From Muribaculaceae bacterium (GTDB lineage: Bacteria; Bacteroidota; Bacteroidia; Bacteroidales; Muribaculaceae): a DNA stretch of 64,000 nucleotides. The position numbers and the translations under genes are program-made. The stretch covers positions 186,001 to 250,000 of the forward strand of contig JAFQZK010000015.1 of NCBI GenBank assembly GCA_017405965.1, read 5' to 3'. The notes beneath the pieces are model-generated. The model was not told the origin of the DNA. It did not search any database and saw only the letters and a program-made list of their open reading frames with translations. Shown piece after piece: positions 1 to 8,980 of the stretch (the first letter of the stretch is position 1; each line of letters begins with the position of its first letter).

Positions 1-293
1 ATTTGCAGTGTGTTGCACAGGTCAATGGTGTCGAACGGGATGACATCCTTAGGGATCATCACCAGGTCGTATTCGGGCACGTTATACACCACTAGCGAGT
101 CGTTACGGTCATAGATGAGGCCTCGCGAGGGATAGATGACCTTTTCCATGAAGGCATTGCTGTCGGCATTGGCCTTGTAGGTCGAGTCCATCACCTGCAA
201 CTGCACCAGGCGGATGATGTAGATGATGACAATCGCTACAATGAATCCTCCGATGACAAGTTTACGTTTCTCGAGGTTATAATCTTTTCTCAC
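1..293 (-). CDS. mrdA: Penicillin-binding protein 2, N-terminal part (cut by window start)
   Basis: Only the first 97 codons lie in the window. The protein starts with a short charged stretch, then one hydrophobic segment (about residues 12-30) that would anchor it in the inner membrane, then the start of the periplasmic part with the motif SRGLIYDRN, typical of the N-terminal domain of class B penicillin-binding proteins. PBP2 is the transpeptidase that crosslinks peptidoglycan during elongation. The likely start is GTG at 293, which overlaps the end of mreD by 17 bases; no ATG is better placed. It is the last visible gene of mreB-mreC-mreD-mrdA, an order common in Bacteroidetes. The catalytic Ser lies outside the window, so the assignment rests on the N-terminus and the gene order. 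Confidence 0.85.
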   Translation of the reverse strand, partial: MRKDYNLEKRKLVIGGFIVAIVIIYIIRLVQLQVMDSTYKANADSNAFMEKVIYPSRGLIYDRNDSLVVYNVPEYDLVMIPKDVIPFDTIDLCNTLQ

Positions 294-795
294 GGCGCGT
301 GCTCACTAAAGAGTCCAATCCAAAGATGATGATAACCGACAGAACGCTGCTGCCTGCGATGCGGGCCAGCGTGAGCACGAAGTTGTGCAAGGAGAAAGCC
401 TGAATGATAAAAATGAGGGCACAGTATCCCGTCACCAGAGTCGCCATGTACTTGAAGTAGTCGCTGACGCCCATCGAATCCACCGAGGGGATGGGGATGT
501 TCATGTCGTTCTCGCGCGAGACGAATAGGTTGAACACGGGACGTCGCACCGCGGCCATCAGTGTGCAGGCCAGCGCATTCATGCCCGGGGTGTTGTTGAA
601 GATGTCAACGATCAGTCCCGAGAAAAACGCGATGGTCAACACCCACCCGCCGTGCAGATTCACGGGGAGCCTGAGGATGAGGTAGATGAACACTACAGGC
701 ATGGCGATGTTGAACAAGACGATCTTGTTGCACACCAGCTGCAGCACCAACAGTGCAAGAAACAGCACGATGAATTGTATCACGGTCTTGGTCAT
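277..795 (-). CDS. mreD: Rod shape-determining protein MreD
   Basis: A 172-residue, very hydrophobic protein with about five membrane segments, the usual size and make-up of MreD. It belongs to the elongasome that links MreB filaments to peptidoglycan synthesis. The family has little sequence conservation, so position carries much of the evidence: it lies directly between mreC and the PBP2 gene. Its ATG overlaps the mreC stop codon by 4 bases, which points to translational coupling. The C-terminus ends in a basic tail (RREKRL). Confidence 0.85.
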   Translation of the reverse strand: MTKTVIQFIVLFLALLVLQLVCNKIVLFNIAMPVVFIYLILRLPVNLHGGWVLTIAFFSGLIVDIFNNTPGMNALACTLMAAVRRPVFNLFVSRENDMNIPIPSVDSMGVSDYFKYMATLVTGYCALIFIIQAFSLHNFVLTLARIAGSSVLSVIIIFGLDSLVSTRREKRL

Positions 796-1835
796 GGCTG
801 CTCTCCTGCTTGGTTATCGGGTTGTTCGGGCGAAGGAACAGGCTGAGCCGGCAGCACAGGCTGCTGAACCGGTTGAGCCGGTTGCGAGGGCTTGTCGGCG
901 GGCTGCTTGGCAGGCTTCTTGGTCTTGGCCTCGTCGGGAAGCACATCGATGATCTCGGGCTTGATTTCGGGGCGGGTCTGGATATTGGCAGCAGTGTCAA
1001 TGCTCTGCTCGGCCCTGAGCATGGCGTCAATCTGATCCTTCATGCTGTTGGTGATCACACGCACGCTGCTCAGCTGGCTGAAGTTGGTCGTCAGCCTGAT
1101 GCGTAACGACACAAAACTGTCGGTCATGCCGCGTGCCAGACCATCGACGGTGCCCACAATGATGCCTTCGGGGAATACTGCCGAGTAACCGCTGGTGACA
1201 ATCGTGTCACCCTTGTGATAGGTGATGTGCTTGGGCAGCTCCTCGAGCACGGCGAACTGCGGGCTCTTGCCATCCCAGACCAGACTGCCGTAGAAGCCGC
1301 TGTCCCTGAGTTTACACGATAGCCTCATGTGCGGGTTGAGCAGCGAGATGACGCGTGCTGCATGCGGTCCCGCCACGTTCACGATGCCCACCACGCCGTT
1401 CTGGTCGATGACACCCATCTCTGGGTTGACTCCATCGAGGTAACCCCGGTTGATGGTGATGTAGTTGTTGGGGTTGGCGATGCTGTTGCTGATGACCTGG
1501 GCCATGACAAAGCTGTACTGCTTCAATGCCGGCTGGTGCAACGAGTCGGGCGAGGCGAGTGCCATGTCGGCCATCTGGTTGCGCAGCTCAATCAGTTCCA
1601 TCTCCAGCGCGGCGTTGCGCTCCTGCAGACTCTCGTTAATGTCGCGCAGGTGAAAATAGGACGTCACGCCGTTGAACGCCTTATAGACCGCGGCACTCAC
1701 TCGGTTGGCCGAGGTCAAATAGACGCTCTGCTGGTAAGGATTGTCCTTAAACAGCAGCACGAGGCTCAAAATCACATAGATAGCGAAAATGAACCACGCA
1801 CTGTGTTTGATGAAAAAGTTGAGCAGATTATTCAT
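792..1835 (-). CDS. mreC: Rod shape-determining protein MreC
   Basis: 347 residues. One membrane segment near the N-terminus (about residues 10-30) is followed by a coiled coil (about 65-90) and the beta-rich periplasmic MreC domain (about 100-270; INRGYLDGVNPEMGV and DTIVTSGYSAVFPEGI are typical). MreC is the periplasmic scaffold joining MreB/MreD to PBP2. The C-terminal 70 or so residues are rich in Pro, Gln and Lys and look disordered; this tail is longer than in many relatives. It is 82 bases downstream of mreB and overlaps mreD by 4 bases, consistent with one operon. Confidence 0.93.
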   Translation of the reverse strand: MNNLLNFFIKHSAWFIFAIYVILSLVLLFKDNPYQQSVYLTSANRVSAAVYKAFNGVTSYFHLRDINESLQERNAALEMELIELRNQMADMALASPDSLHQPALKQYSFVMAQVISNSIANPNNYITINRGYLDGVNPEMGVIDQNGVVGIVNVAGPHAARVISLLNPHMRLSCKLRDSGFYGSLVWDGKSPQFAVLEELPKHITYHKGDTIVTSGYSAVFPEGIIVGTVDGLARGMTDSFVSLRIRLTTNFSQLSSVRVITNSMKDQIDAMLRAEQSIDTAANIQTRPEIKPEIIDVLPDEAKTKKPAKQPADKPSQPAQPVQQPVLPAQPVPSPEQPDNQAGEQP

Positions 1836-1917
1836 CGCATAAGCTTTTAGCTATCAGCTGTTAGCTATTAGCTTTTAGTCGTTAGCTCCTTGACAGCTAC
1901 CAACTAATGCCTAAGAA
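1836..1917. repeat. Degenerate TTAGCTATTAG-type simple repeat between mreB and mreC
   Basis: About 50 bases of imperfect TTAGCTNTTAG repeats fill the gap between two genes of one operon. The type resembles other simple intergenic repeats in this window (near 16,010, 22,820, 35,270 and 54,230). No promoter or hairpin of note was seen here. Confidence 0.6.
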
Positions 1918-2940
1918 TCAACGCATGAGGAACTTGAAGTGCTTGATGTTCTTGAGCGCAATGCCGGTACCCTTGGCAACGGCATGCAGGGGATCCTCAG
2001 CGACATGGAACTCGATGCCGATCTTGTCGGTCAAGCGACGGTCGAGACCGCGCAGCAGGGCGCCGCCACCGGTGAGGAAGATACCGTTGTGAACGATGTC
2101 CTGATACAGCTCGGGAGGAGTCTGCTCCAAGGCGCTCAACACAGCTGCCTCGATCTTGGAGATGGACTTCTCGATGCAGTGGCACACCTCCTGATAGGTA
2201 ACGGGAACCTCAAGGGGAAGCGAGTTCACCTGGTTGGGGCCGTGGATGATGAAATCCTCGGGAGCATCGGGGCCCAGGTCGGTCAATGCCGAACCCACGT
2301 TGATCTTGATGGCCTCGGCGGTGCGCTCACCCACGCGGACGTTGTGTGCGCGACGCATGTGTTCCTGGATGTCCTCGGTGAGGTCGTCACCGGCGGTGCG
2401 GATGCTCTTGTTGCTCACGATACCGCCCAGCGAAATCACGGCGATTTCGGTAGTACCGCCACCGATGTCAACGATCATGTTGCCCTCGGGGGCCAGCACG
2501 TCAAGGCCGATACCCAGGGCTGCTGCCATGGGCTCATAAATCATGTAAACGTCACGTCCACCGGCGTGCTCAGCCGAGTCGCGGACGGCGCGGATCTCGA
2601 CCTCGGTCGATCCCGAGGGGACGCAAACGACCATACGCAACGAGGGTGAGAACCAGTGATTCTTGGCACTCACTTTCTTGATCATGCCGCGAATCATGTG
2701 CTCGGCGGCATTGAAGTCGGCGATGACACCGTCGCTCAAGGGCCTTACAGTGCGGATGCCCTCGTGGGCCTTGCCGTGCATCTCGCGTGCGCGTTCACCC
2801 ACTGCGATGGGCTTGTTGGTCTTGGAATCAAGAGCTACAACCGACGGCTCGTCGATGACGATGCGGTCGTTATGGATGATAATGGTGTTGGCTGTTCCTA
2901 AATCGACAGCGATTTCCTGAGTGAATGAAAACCATCCCAT
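1918..2940 (-). CDS. mreB: Rod shape-determining protein MreB (actin-like)
   Basis: 340 residues, full length for MreB. The N-terminus has the actin-fold phosphate-1 loop (VDLGTANTIIIHNDRIV); further on are the phosphate-2 motif (DIGGGTTEIAV, about residues 157-167) and a late nucleotide-contacting glycine loop (LTGGGALLRGLD). MreB polymerises under the inner membrane and directs the elongation machinery. A short hydrophobic N-terminus (MGWFSF) fits the usual membrane-binding end. It is the first gene of the operon, with a promoter-like TAACTTTG about 70 bases upstream. Confidence 0.97.
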   Translation of the reverse strand: MGWFSFTQEIAVDLGTANTIIIHNDRIVIDEPSVVALDSKTNKPIAVGERAREMHGKAHEGIRTVRPLSDGVIADFNAAEHMIRGMIKKVSAKNHWFSPSLRMVVCVPSGSTEVEIRAVRDSAEHAGGRDVYMIYEPMAAALGIGLDVLAPEGNMIVDIGGGTTEIAVISLGGIVSNKSIRTAGDDLTEDIQEHMRRAHNVRVGERTAEAIKINVGSALTDLGPDAPEDFIIHGPNQVNSLPLEVPVTYQEVCHCIEKSISKIEAAVLSALEQTPPELYQDIVHNGIFLTGGGALLRGLDRRLTDKIGIEFHVAEDPLHAVAKGTGIALKNIKHFKFLMR

Positions 2941-3008
2941 GATTGTTATCTGTATGTTTGATAGTTAGTTGTGAATATCTAGCGAAATATCTCTTATTAA
3001 TCGGGCTG

Positions 3009-3016
3009 CAAAGTTA
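3009..3016 (-). promoter_or_regulatory. Promoter -7 box of the mreB operon
   Basis: TAACTTTG fits the Bacteroidetes -7 consensus TAnnTTTG. A TTTG lies upstream, but only 12 bases away rather than the usual 19, so the -33 box is uncertain. Confidence 0.45.
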
Positions 3017-3082
3017 CTAAAATCTCACCAAACTACTACTATGTTTTAATGTAGTTTTTTTCTTGGGTTTCTGCCTTGAAAC

Positions 3083-3484
3083 CTATAGCATTCCTTCGAG
3101 TGCGTCCACCGCATGGCGCACGCAGTCCTCGCATGAACACAGCACGCCGTGGTCGCTGCCCACACCCTTCAGATCCTTGCAACGCGTTGCGCCGCACCGC
3201 TGTTCGAACTCGGTTCGCAGCTGGCTGGCCTGTGGGTTCATGCGCCGGTTGTCATACTTGAGCATCCCCTGCGCCATCTGGGCACCGCACAGGGCACCGC
3301 AGGCCTCTTCCATGCAGCCCATGCCGCTGCCGAAGCAGGCACCCATAGCCAGCAAGCGCTCTTCGGGTAACCCCAGTTCGGGTGCAAAGGCCATCAGTAC
3401 GGCCTGACAACAGTTGTAGTTGCGTTTGTACATCACTGCCCGTTCGCGACGAGGCATGTTGTCGATCATCTCGTTTTGTTCCAT
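3083..3484 (-). CDS. C_GCAxxG_C_C family protein, predicted redox protein
   Basis: 133 residues with 11 cysteines. The family signature is visible: paired Cys 25-26, then GACFGSGMGC (Cys 50, 57), ACGALCG (Cys 62, 66), and a C-terminal group (Cys 97, 102, 116, 118, 121). The family (named after its Cys pattern) is thought to bind a metal or carry redox-active disulfides; its exact role is not known. There is no signal peptide, so it should be cytoplasmic. It stands alone with its own promoter and is not obviously tied to its neighbours. Confidence 0.88.
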   Translation of the reverse strand: MEQNEMIDNMPRRERAVMYKRNYNCCQAVLMAFAPELGLPEERLLAMGACFGSGMGCMEEACGALCGAQMAQGMLKYDNRRMNPQASQLRTEFEQRCGATRCKDLKGVGSDHGVLCSCEDCVRHAVDALEGML

Positions 3485-3515
3485 CTTTTATATATAATAA
3501 TGTGAATGTTTACTG

Positions 3516-3523
3516 CAAAGGTA
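3516..3523 (-). promoter_or_regulatory. Promoter -7 box for the C_GCAxxG_C_C gene
   Basis: TACCTTTG, matching TAnnTTTG, 32 bases before the ATG. Confidence 0.6.
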
Positions 3524-3641
3524 ACTCATTCGCCCGACATGGCATTGGACGAGTGTGGTTTTTTTATTATGTGCTGTGACAATAAGCGAGGCGGTGCTCA
3601 CGTTATATATATAGAATGTAAAAAGATATCAAGTGCGCACT

Positions 3642-4988
3642 ATGAACAAGAGATTGATTTCGCTCATGGCGGCCGCGCTGGCTTTGTTGTCGGCGGGCGC
3701 TCAGGTGACGTTCCCCGGTGCGGTCGGGCATGCCCCTATCGAGTTGACCCCCGATGCAAACACCGGTCTGAATAAGATCTATGTGATTTATGACACCCAG
3801 GGGGTGGGGATGTCCTACTCCGGCCCCATGACCGGCCCTGCAACATGGACCTGCTTTGACCAGACTAATTGGGGTCATCCCGATACGGTTTTAGTCGGTA
3901 ATTTGACTACACTGGACCAGGTGATTCCCAATAAGGGTTACAAGATTGAGGTGGGTTCCGAAAGCCCCTTTTATTGCTGGGTGGTCAATTATGCCGATTT
4001 TCCCATGGAACTCTTCGACATAGGATATGTCGAAGACAACCCTTGTACGATGCTTCGCTTCATGGTTGACGGTACTGCGCCCAAAATACCCTATTCCACC
4101 ATCACCGGTAACACCCGGTATCTGGATCGTGAGATCAAACTGTCTTACAATACGCTGCAGTGGGAAAATGACTCGATCTGGGAAGAAAAACCGGTTGTCG
4201 AGACCTTCGAGAGCCTGGAACAGGAAATCGCCATAGAGCCTCCCTTGTGCAATACAGCCTACACGCTCACGGGAGACCGCTTCCTGGAGCAATGGGGTAT
4301 CCCTGAACGCCTTAATGACCCTGATTACTATATCAAGACACAGGCTGTGGGCTGTGGCTCTAACGTCTATCTTGTGGACAACCATGGCAACAAGAAGAAA
4401 CTGGAAGGCTCGTTGAATGGAGGTTCGGCTCCTGTTCACCTCCTGCTCGTCGGCTCTCCCACCGATGCTGTGGTCTATCGCAAGTGGGAAATAGCGACTG
4501 ATGCCGACTTTGAGGAAGTGATCCTGCAATACAACCAGGACGAGGTGGATTACACACTCAATGATGCGAACACCTATTACATACGCTATATGGTAGCTAA
4601 TGCCGCGGGTTCCTGCGAGGCCTATAGCGATACCTACCAGATCAACGTGAGCGAGAGTCAGCTGGGAATCGGACCACGAGGTGACCTTCCCAACGTGTTC
4701 GCTCCAGGTTCGACCGAGGGAGTTTGGAAAGTCTCCTATAAGTCTCTTGTTGAGTTCCATTGCTGGATTTTTAACCGTTGGGGCACTCTGGTGTTTGAGT
4801 TCACCGATCCCGACCTTGGCTGGGACGGCACCTATCATGGCAAGCAGGTTGATACGGGTGTTTACTATTATGTGGTGACAGCCACAGGCAGCGATGGCGT
4901 GAAGTACAAGAAACGTGGCGACATCACTGTCCTGCACTACAAGAGGGGTGGCACTGGCACCACGAACCCCGAAACAGGTGGTTTATAA
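3642..4988 (+). CDS. Secreted protein with T9SS type B (CHU_C/gliding) sorting domain
   Basis: 448 residues from the ATG at 3642 (a GTG 9 bases earlier is possible but less likely). It has a signal peptide (ending near AGAQ, residue 20), a long beta-rich middle of unknown function, one immunoglobulin-like stretch (about 275-335), and a C-terminal domain with FNRWGTLVFE, LGWDGTYHGKQVDTGVYYY and KKRGDITVL. That is the type B sorting signal read by the type IX secretion system in Bacteroidetes. Unusually, about 17 more residues (Gly/Thr-rich) follow the point where this domain normally ends. The product should be exported across the outer membrane; its substrate or partner cannot be told. A strong terminator follows. 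Confidence 0.82.
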   Translation: MNKRLISLMAAALALLSAGAQVTFPGAVGHAPIELTPDANTGLNKIYVIYDTQGVGMSYSGPMTGPATWTCFDQTNWGHPDTVLVGNLTTLDQVIPNKGYKIEVGSESPFYCWVVNYADFPMELFDIGYVEDNPCTMLRFMVDGTAPKIPYSTITGNTRYLDREIKLSYNTLQWENDSIWEEKPVVETFESLEQEIAIEPPLCNTAYTLTGDRFLEQWGIPERLNDPDYYIKTQAVGCGSNVYLVDNHGNKKKLEGSLNGGSAPVHLLLVGSPTDAVVYRKWEIATDADFEEVILQYNQDEVDYTLNDANTYYIRYMVANAAGSCEAYSDTYQINVSESQLGIGPRGDLPNVFAPGSTEGVWKVSYKSLVEFHCWIFNRWGTLVFEFTDPDLGWDGTYHGKQVDTGVYYYVVTATGSDGVKYKKRGDITVLHYKRGGTGTTNPETGGL

Positions 4989-4991
4989 TAA

Positions 4992-5022
4992 AACAAATTG
5001 CGGCTATATGCCGCAATTTGTT
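4992..5022 (+). terminator. Strong hairpin terminator after the T9SS cargo gene
   Basis: Perfect 13-bp stem (4992-5004 with 5010-5022), 5-base loop. It is flanked by A and T runs, so it could work in both directions. Confidence 0.8.
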
Positions 5023-5059
5023 GATTAGAGATAGGAGAATAGCGAGTGGAAATCAGAAT

Positions 5060-6022
5060 ATGAAAAAGATGATATTGATGGCTGTGTTGCTGCTGGCGGC
5101 ATCGATCCCGGGACAGGCACAGCTCAAGAGGGAGTACAGCAAGAACACGACATCGTCGTCACCGGTGTTCAGTGTGACGGCCAGCCCCGATATACCGATG
5201 AGTGTAACATTTGCCGGCGAAAAAGTGAGCTTTGATCGCCTGGATATGGCCGAGCGACTGGACCGTGAGTTGACGGGAATCATCTACGGCCAAACGACCA
5301 CCGAGTTGTGTTTCAAGCGCGCCAACCGCTATTTCCCGGCTTTGGCCAAGATACTGAAGGAGCAGGGGGTGCCTCTCGACTTCCTGTATCTGGCCGTGAC
5401 CGAGAGTTCGATGGACTATAATGCCTATTCGAGCGCCAAAGCTGCCGGTATGTGGCAGTTGTTGGCAGGAACTGGCCGCGACTACGGTCTTGAGGTGGGC
5501 GACGAGGTGGATGAGCGTTTTGACCCCGAGAAATCGACGGTTGCCGCCTGCAAGTACCTCAAGGCCGCTTACAAGAAATATGGCCACTGGCCCACTGTGG
5601 CTGCAAGCTATAATGCCGGGATGCAGAAAATCTCCGGCGAGTTGTCAAAGCAGAAAGTGGACAACTCATTTGACCTGTACCTGGTGCAGGAGACGTCGCG
5701 CTATGTCTTCCGCATCATCGCTTATAAACTAGTGATGGAATCCCCCAAGCGCTATGGTTACCGTTTCTCGCGCAAAAACCTGTGGCAACCAGTGGATTAC
5801 ACCACCGTGGATGTCAGCGGTTCAGTGCCCAGCTGGATTGATTGGGCCAAGGGCAAGGGCATCACCTATGCCCAACTGCGTGAAGCCAATCCGTGGATAC
5901 GTTCCACCAAATTGACCAACGCCGGCGGCAAGACCTACAAGGTGCGCGTGCCCAAGCAGAGCGAGCTGTACCGCAGCAAGCGTTCTTACAGCGTGTATAA
6001 CAAGGAGTGGGTTGTGGATTAA
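5060..6022 (+). CDS. Lytic transglycosylase, SLT family (MltD-like)
   Basis: 320 residues from the ATG at 5060, which gives a clear signal peptide (MKKMILMAVLLLAASIPGQA); an upstream start at 5018 would add charged residues and lies in the terminator region. The SLT domain (about 95-215) has the catalytic Glu in TESS (Glu 115), then GMWQLL (130-135) and ASYNAG (181-186), the family 1 lytic transglycosylase motifs. Such enzymes cut the peptidoglycan glycan strand to form 1,6-anhydromuramic ends. The last 70 residues look like one degenerate LysM-type module (YAQLREANPWI ... KTYKVRVP) instead of the several LysM repeats of MltD. It acts in the periplasm. Confidence 0.9.
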   Translation: MKKMILMAVLLLAASIPGQAQLKREYSKNTTSSSPVFSVTASPDIPMSVTFAGEKVSFDRLDMAERLDRELTGIIYGQTTTELCFKRANRYFPALAKILKEQGVPLDFLYLAVTESSMDYNAYSSAKAAGMWQLLAGTGRDYGLEVGDEVDERFDPEKSTVAACKYLKAAYKKYGHWPTVAASYNAGMQKISGELSKQKVDNSFDLYLVQETSRYVFRIIAYKLVMESPKRYGYRFSRKNLWQPVDYTTVDVSGSVPSWIDWAKGKGITYAQLREANPWIRSTKLTNAGGKTYKVRVPKQSELYRSKRSYSVYNKEWVVD

Positions 6023-6088
6023 GCATTCAGTTGTTAGGGATTAAGATAATTAATTTATTGATTATAAGGTATTTATCCTTGTTGTAGA

Positions 6089-8923
6089 ATGAAAATTAAC
6101 GGGCAGGATATAGATTGCGTTGAGGTGCTGGGCGCAAGGGTCCATAACCTCAAGGACATCGATGTGGAGATACCGCATTACAAGCTCACGGTCATCACCG
6201 GCCTGAGTGGGAGCGGCAAGACGTCGTTGGCGTTTGACACGGTGTTTGCCGAGGGGCAGCGCCGTTATCTGGAGACGTTCTCGTCCTATGCCCGCAACAT
6301 GATGGGGATTCTCGAACGCCCCAATGTGGACAAGATTTCGGGTTTGTGTCCCGTCATCTCGATAGGACAGAAGACCGTCAACCGCAATCCGCGCAGTACT
6401 GTGGGCACGACGACCGAGGTCTATGACTACCTGCGATTGCTGTATGCCCGTGCGGCCGATGCTTATTCCTACTTGTCGGGCGAGCGCATGGTCAAATACA
6501 CGACCGACAAAATCCTGAGCCTCATTCTCGAGCGTTATCAGGGCCGCAAGATTTACGTTCTTGCTCCGTTGGTCAAGAACCGTAAGGGCCATTACAAGGA
6601 TTTGTTCGAGAACCTGCGCAAGAAAGGGTATATCAACGTGAGGGTGGATGGCGTGTTGCGCGAGATCACCTTCGGCATGAAGCTTGACCGCTATGTCAAC
6701 CACAGTGTGGAACTGGTTGTCGACCGGCTGAAAGTCGCCGAGAAAGACCTCAAACGCCTTGCCGACACGGCCGACCTCGCTTTCAAGCAGGGTAACGGCC
6801 AATTGATGATACTGGATGCTGAGACCGACGAGGTGGGCTACTACAGCCGCTCGCTGATGGATCCGGCCACGGGGCTTTCCTACCTGGAGCCGGCACCCCA
6901 CAATTTCTCTTTCAATTCGCCGCTGGGAGCCTGCCCGCATTGCAAGGGCCTGGGCTATGTCAACATCATCGACCGCAGCAAGATCATGCCCGACATGTCA
7001 CTGTCGATCAGGAATGGCGGCATCGTCCCCCTCGGCAAATACAAGAACGTGCAGATATTCTGGCAGATATCAGCCATTTGTGAAAAATACGGTTGCACAC
7101 TCGACACGCCGCTCGACGAGTTGCCCGAGGAGGCCCTGAGCGATATCCTCAACGGCACCAACGAGCGCTTGAGTCTGCGCACCGAAACACTGAGCACGAG
7201 CAACTATTTCCTCACTTTCGATGGTCTGGTCAAGTATATCGAGATGCAGCAGGACGACACCGCGACAAGTGCCGCCCAGAAGTGGGCCGGCCAGTTCTTC
7301 TCGCGGGCCGTGTGCCCCGAGTGCGGTGGTGCCCGCCTGAACCGCGAGGCGCTTCATTTCAGGCTCAACGACAAGAACATTTCGCAGCTGGCTGCGATGG
7401 ACATCAGCGAGCTGCGCGACTGGATTCAAGACCTTCACAATCACGTGACGCCCACGCAATGGGAAATCGCTCGCGAAATCGTCAAGGAAATTGGGTCTAG
7501 ACTTGACTTCCTCATCGAGGTGGGCTTGGATTACATGTCTCTGAACCGCAACTCGGCTTCATTGTCGGGTGGCGAGAGTCAACGCATCAGGCTGGCGACC
7601 CAGATAGGTTCGCGACTGGTCAACGTGCTATACATCCTCGATGAGCCGTCCATCGGTCTTCATCAGCGCGACAACCAGCGTCTGCTGGATGCGTTGAAGA
7701 CCTTGCGTGACGATGGCAATACCATCCTAGTGGTGGAGCATGACAAGGACATGATGCTGCAAGCCGACTATGTCATCGATATCGGTCCGCTGGCAGGCCG
7801 CAAGGGTGGCAATGTCGTGTTTGCCGGAACGCCTGCTGAACTCATCAAGCAGCACACGCTCACAGCCGATTACCTGAACGGTACCCGCTCCATCGAGGTG
7901 CCCGCCGTGCGCCGCGAGGGCAACGGCAAGCGTCTGGTGCTGACAGGCTGCAGGGGCAATAACCTCAGGGATGTGGCCGTCGAGTTTCCTCTCGGGACCT
8001 TCATCTGTGTGACGGGAGTGAGCGGCAGCGGCAAATCTACGCTGGTCAACGCCACGTTGCAACCTATCCTCAGTCAGCGCTTGTATCGTTCCCACACTGC
8101 CCCGATGTCCTATGATACGGTTCGGGGGCTGGAAAACGTGGACAAGGTGGTTACCGTCGATCAGTCACCGCTGGGACGCACGCCGCGTTCCAATGCGGCC
8201 ACCTATACCGGCGTGTTTACCGACATCCGCAGTTTGTTCGTGAACTTGCCCGAATCCAAGATCCGTGCCTATAAACCCGGTCGTTTCTCCTTCAACACCA
8301 GTGGCGGCCGTTGCGAGAAATGCAACGGAAACGGTTATAAGGCTGTGGAGATGAATTTCCTGCCCGATGTGCTGGTCCCCTGTGAGGAATGTGGCGGCAA
8401 GCGCTACAACCGCGAGACCCTCGAGGTCAAGTTCAAGGGCAAGTCCATTGCCGATGTGCTGGACATGACCATCAACCAGGCCGTAGAATTCTTTGACGCT
8501 GTGCCGTCGATTCTCCGCAAGATTAAGGTCTTGCAGGACGTGGGACTGGGTTACATCAAGTTGGGCCAGCCGTCGAGCACTTTGTCGGGTGGTGAGTGCC
8601 AGCGTGTGAAGTTGGCATGTGAACTCGCCAAGAAAGACACGGGCAAGACGGTCTATATTCTCGATGAGCCCACCACGGGTTTGCACTTCGAGGACATCAA
8701 GGTGCTGCTGGGAGTGCTCAATCGTCTTGTCGATAAGGGCAACACGGTCATTGTCATCGAGCACAATCTGGATGTGATCAAGTGTGCCGACTATATCATC
8801 GACATGGGTCCCGAGGGTGGACGGGGTGGAGGTGAGGTTGTCGCCAGCGGAACACCCGAGCAAGTGGCATGTGCCGAAAAGTCCATCACGGGCCGTTTTC
8901 TCAAGCGGGAACTCATACAATAA
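6089..8923 (+). CDS. uvrA: Excinuclease ABC subunit A (UvrA), divergent paralogue
   Basis: 944 residues with two ABC ATPase modules. The first has Walker A GLSGSGKT (38-45), signature SLSGGESQRIRLA and Walker B YILDEPSIGLH; the second has GVSGSGKS (about 641-648), TLSGGECQRVKLA and YILDEPTTGLH. The UvrB-binding region (about 130-245) is present. UvrA finds DNA damage and loads UvrB in nucleotide excision repair. The zinc sites are incomplete: the CxxC usually near residue 120 is replaced by YSYLSGERM, and the first CxxC of the finger before CPHC (about 282) is replaced by YYSRSLMDP. CPECGG (about 409), CEKC (about 742) and CEEC remain. This suggests a second, specialised UvrA rather than the main repair copy, but that is inference. 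Confidence 0.9.
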   Translation: MKINGQDIDCVEVLGARVHNLKDIDVEIPHYKLTVITGLSGSGKTSLAFDTVFAEGQRRYLETFSSYARNMMGILERPNVDKISGLCPVISIGQKTVNRNPRSTVGTTTEVYDYLRLLYARAADAYSYLSGERMVKYTTDKILSLILERYQGRKIYVLAPLVKNRKGHYKDLFENLRKKGYINVRVDGVLREITFGMKLDRYVNHSVELVVDRLKVAEKDLKRLADTADLAFKQGNGQLMILDAETDEVGYYSRSLMDPATGLSYLEPAPHNFSFNSPLGACPHCKGLGYVNIIDRSKIMPDMSLSIRNGGIVPLGKYKNVQIFWQISAICEKYGCTLDTPLDELPEEALSDILNGTNERLSLRTETLSTSNYFLTFDGLVKYIEMQQDDTATSAAQKWAGQFFSRAVCPECGGARLNREALHFRLNDKNISQLAAMDISELRDWIQDLHNHVTPTQWEIAREIVKEIGSRLDFLIEVGLDYMSLNRNSASLSGGESQRIRLATQIGSRLVNVLYILDEPSIGLHQRDNQRLLDALKTLRDDGNTILVVEHDKDMMLQADYVIDIGPLAGRKGGNVVFAGTPAELIKQHTLTADYLNGTRSIEVPAVRREGNGKRLVLTGCRGNNLRDVAVEFPLGTFICVTGVSGSGKSTLVNATLQPILSQRLYRSHTAPMSYDTVRGLENVDKVVTVDQSPLGRTPRSNAATYTGVFTDIRSLFVNLPESKIRAYKPGRFSFNTSGGRCEKCNGNGYKAVEMNFLPDVLVPCEECGGKRYNRETLEVKFKGKSIADVLDMTINQAVEFFDAVPSILRKIKVLQDVGLGYIKLGQPSSTLSGGECQRVKLACELAKKDTGKTVYILDEPTTGLHFEDIKVLLGVLNRLVDKGNTVIVIEHNLDVIKCADYIIDMGPEGGRGGGEVVASGTPEQVACAEKSITGRFLKRELIQ

Positions 8924-8947
8924 TTATACATTTTTTCTGACTCATGA

Positions 8948-8980
8948 CAGGGGGTGTTACAGTCGATGTGACACCCCCTG
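8948..8980 (+). terminator. Stem-loop after uvrA
   Basis: 14-bp stem (8948-8961 with 8967-8980, one G-U pair) and a 5-base loop. It has no T run after it, so it may be a terminator of atypical form or a mRNA 3' end structure. Confidence 0.5.
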
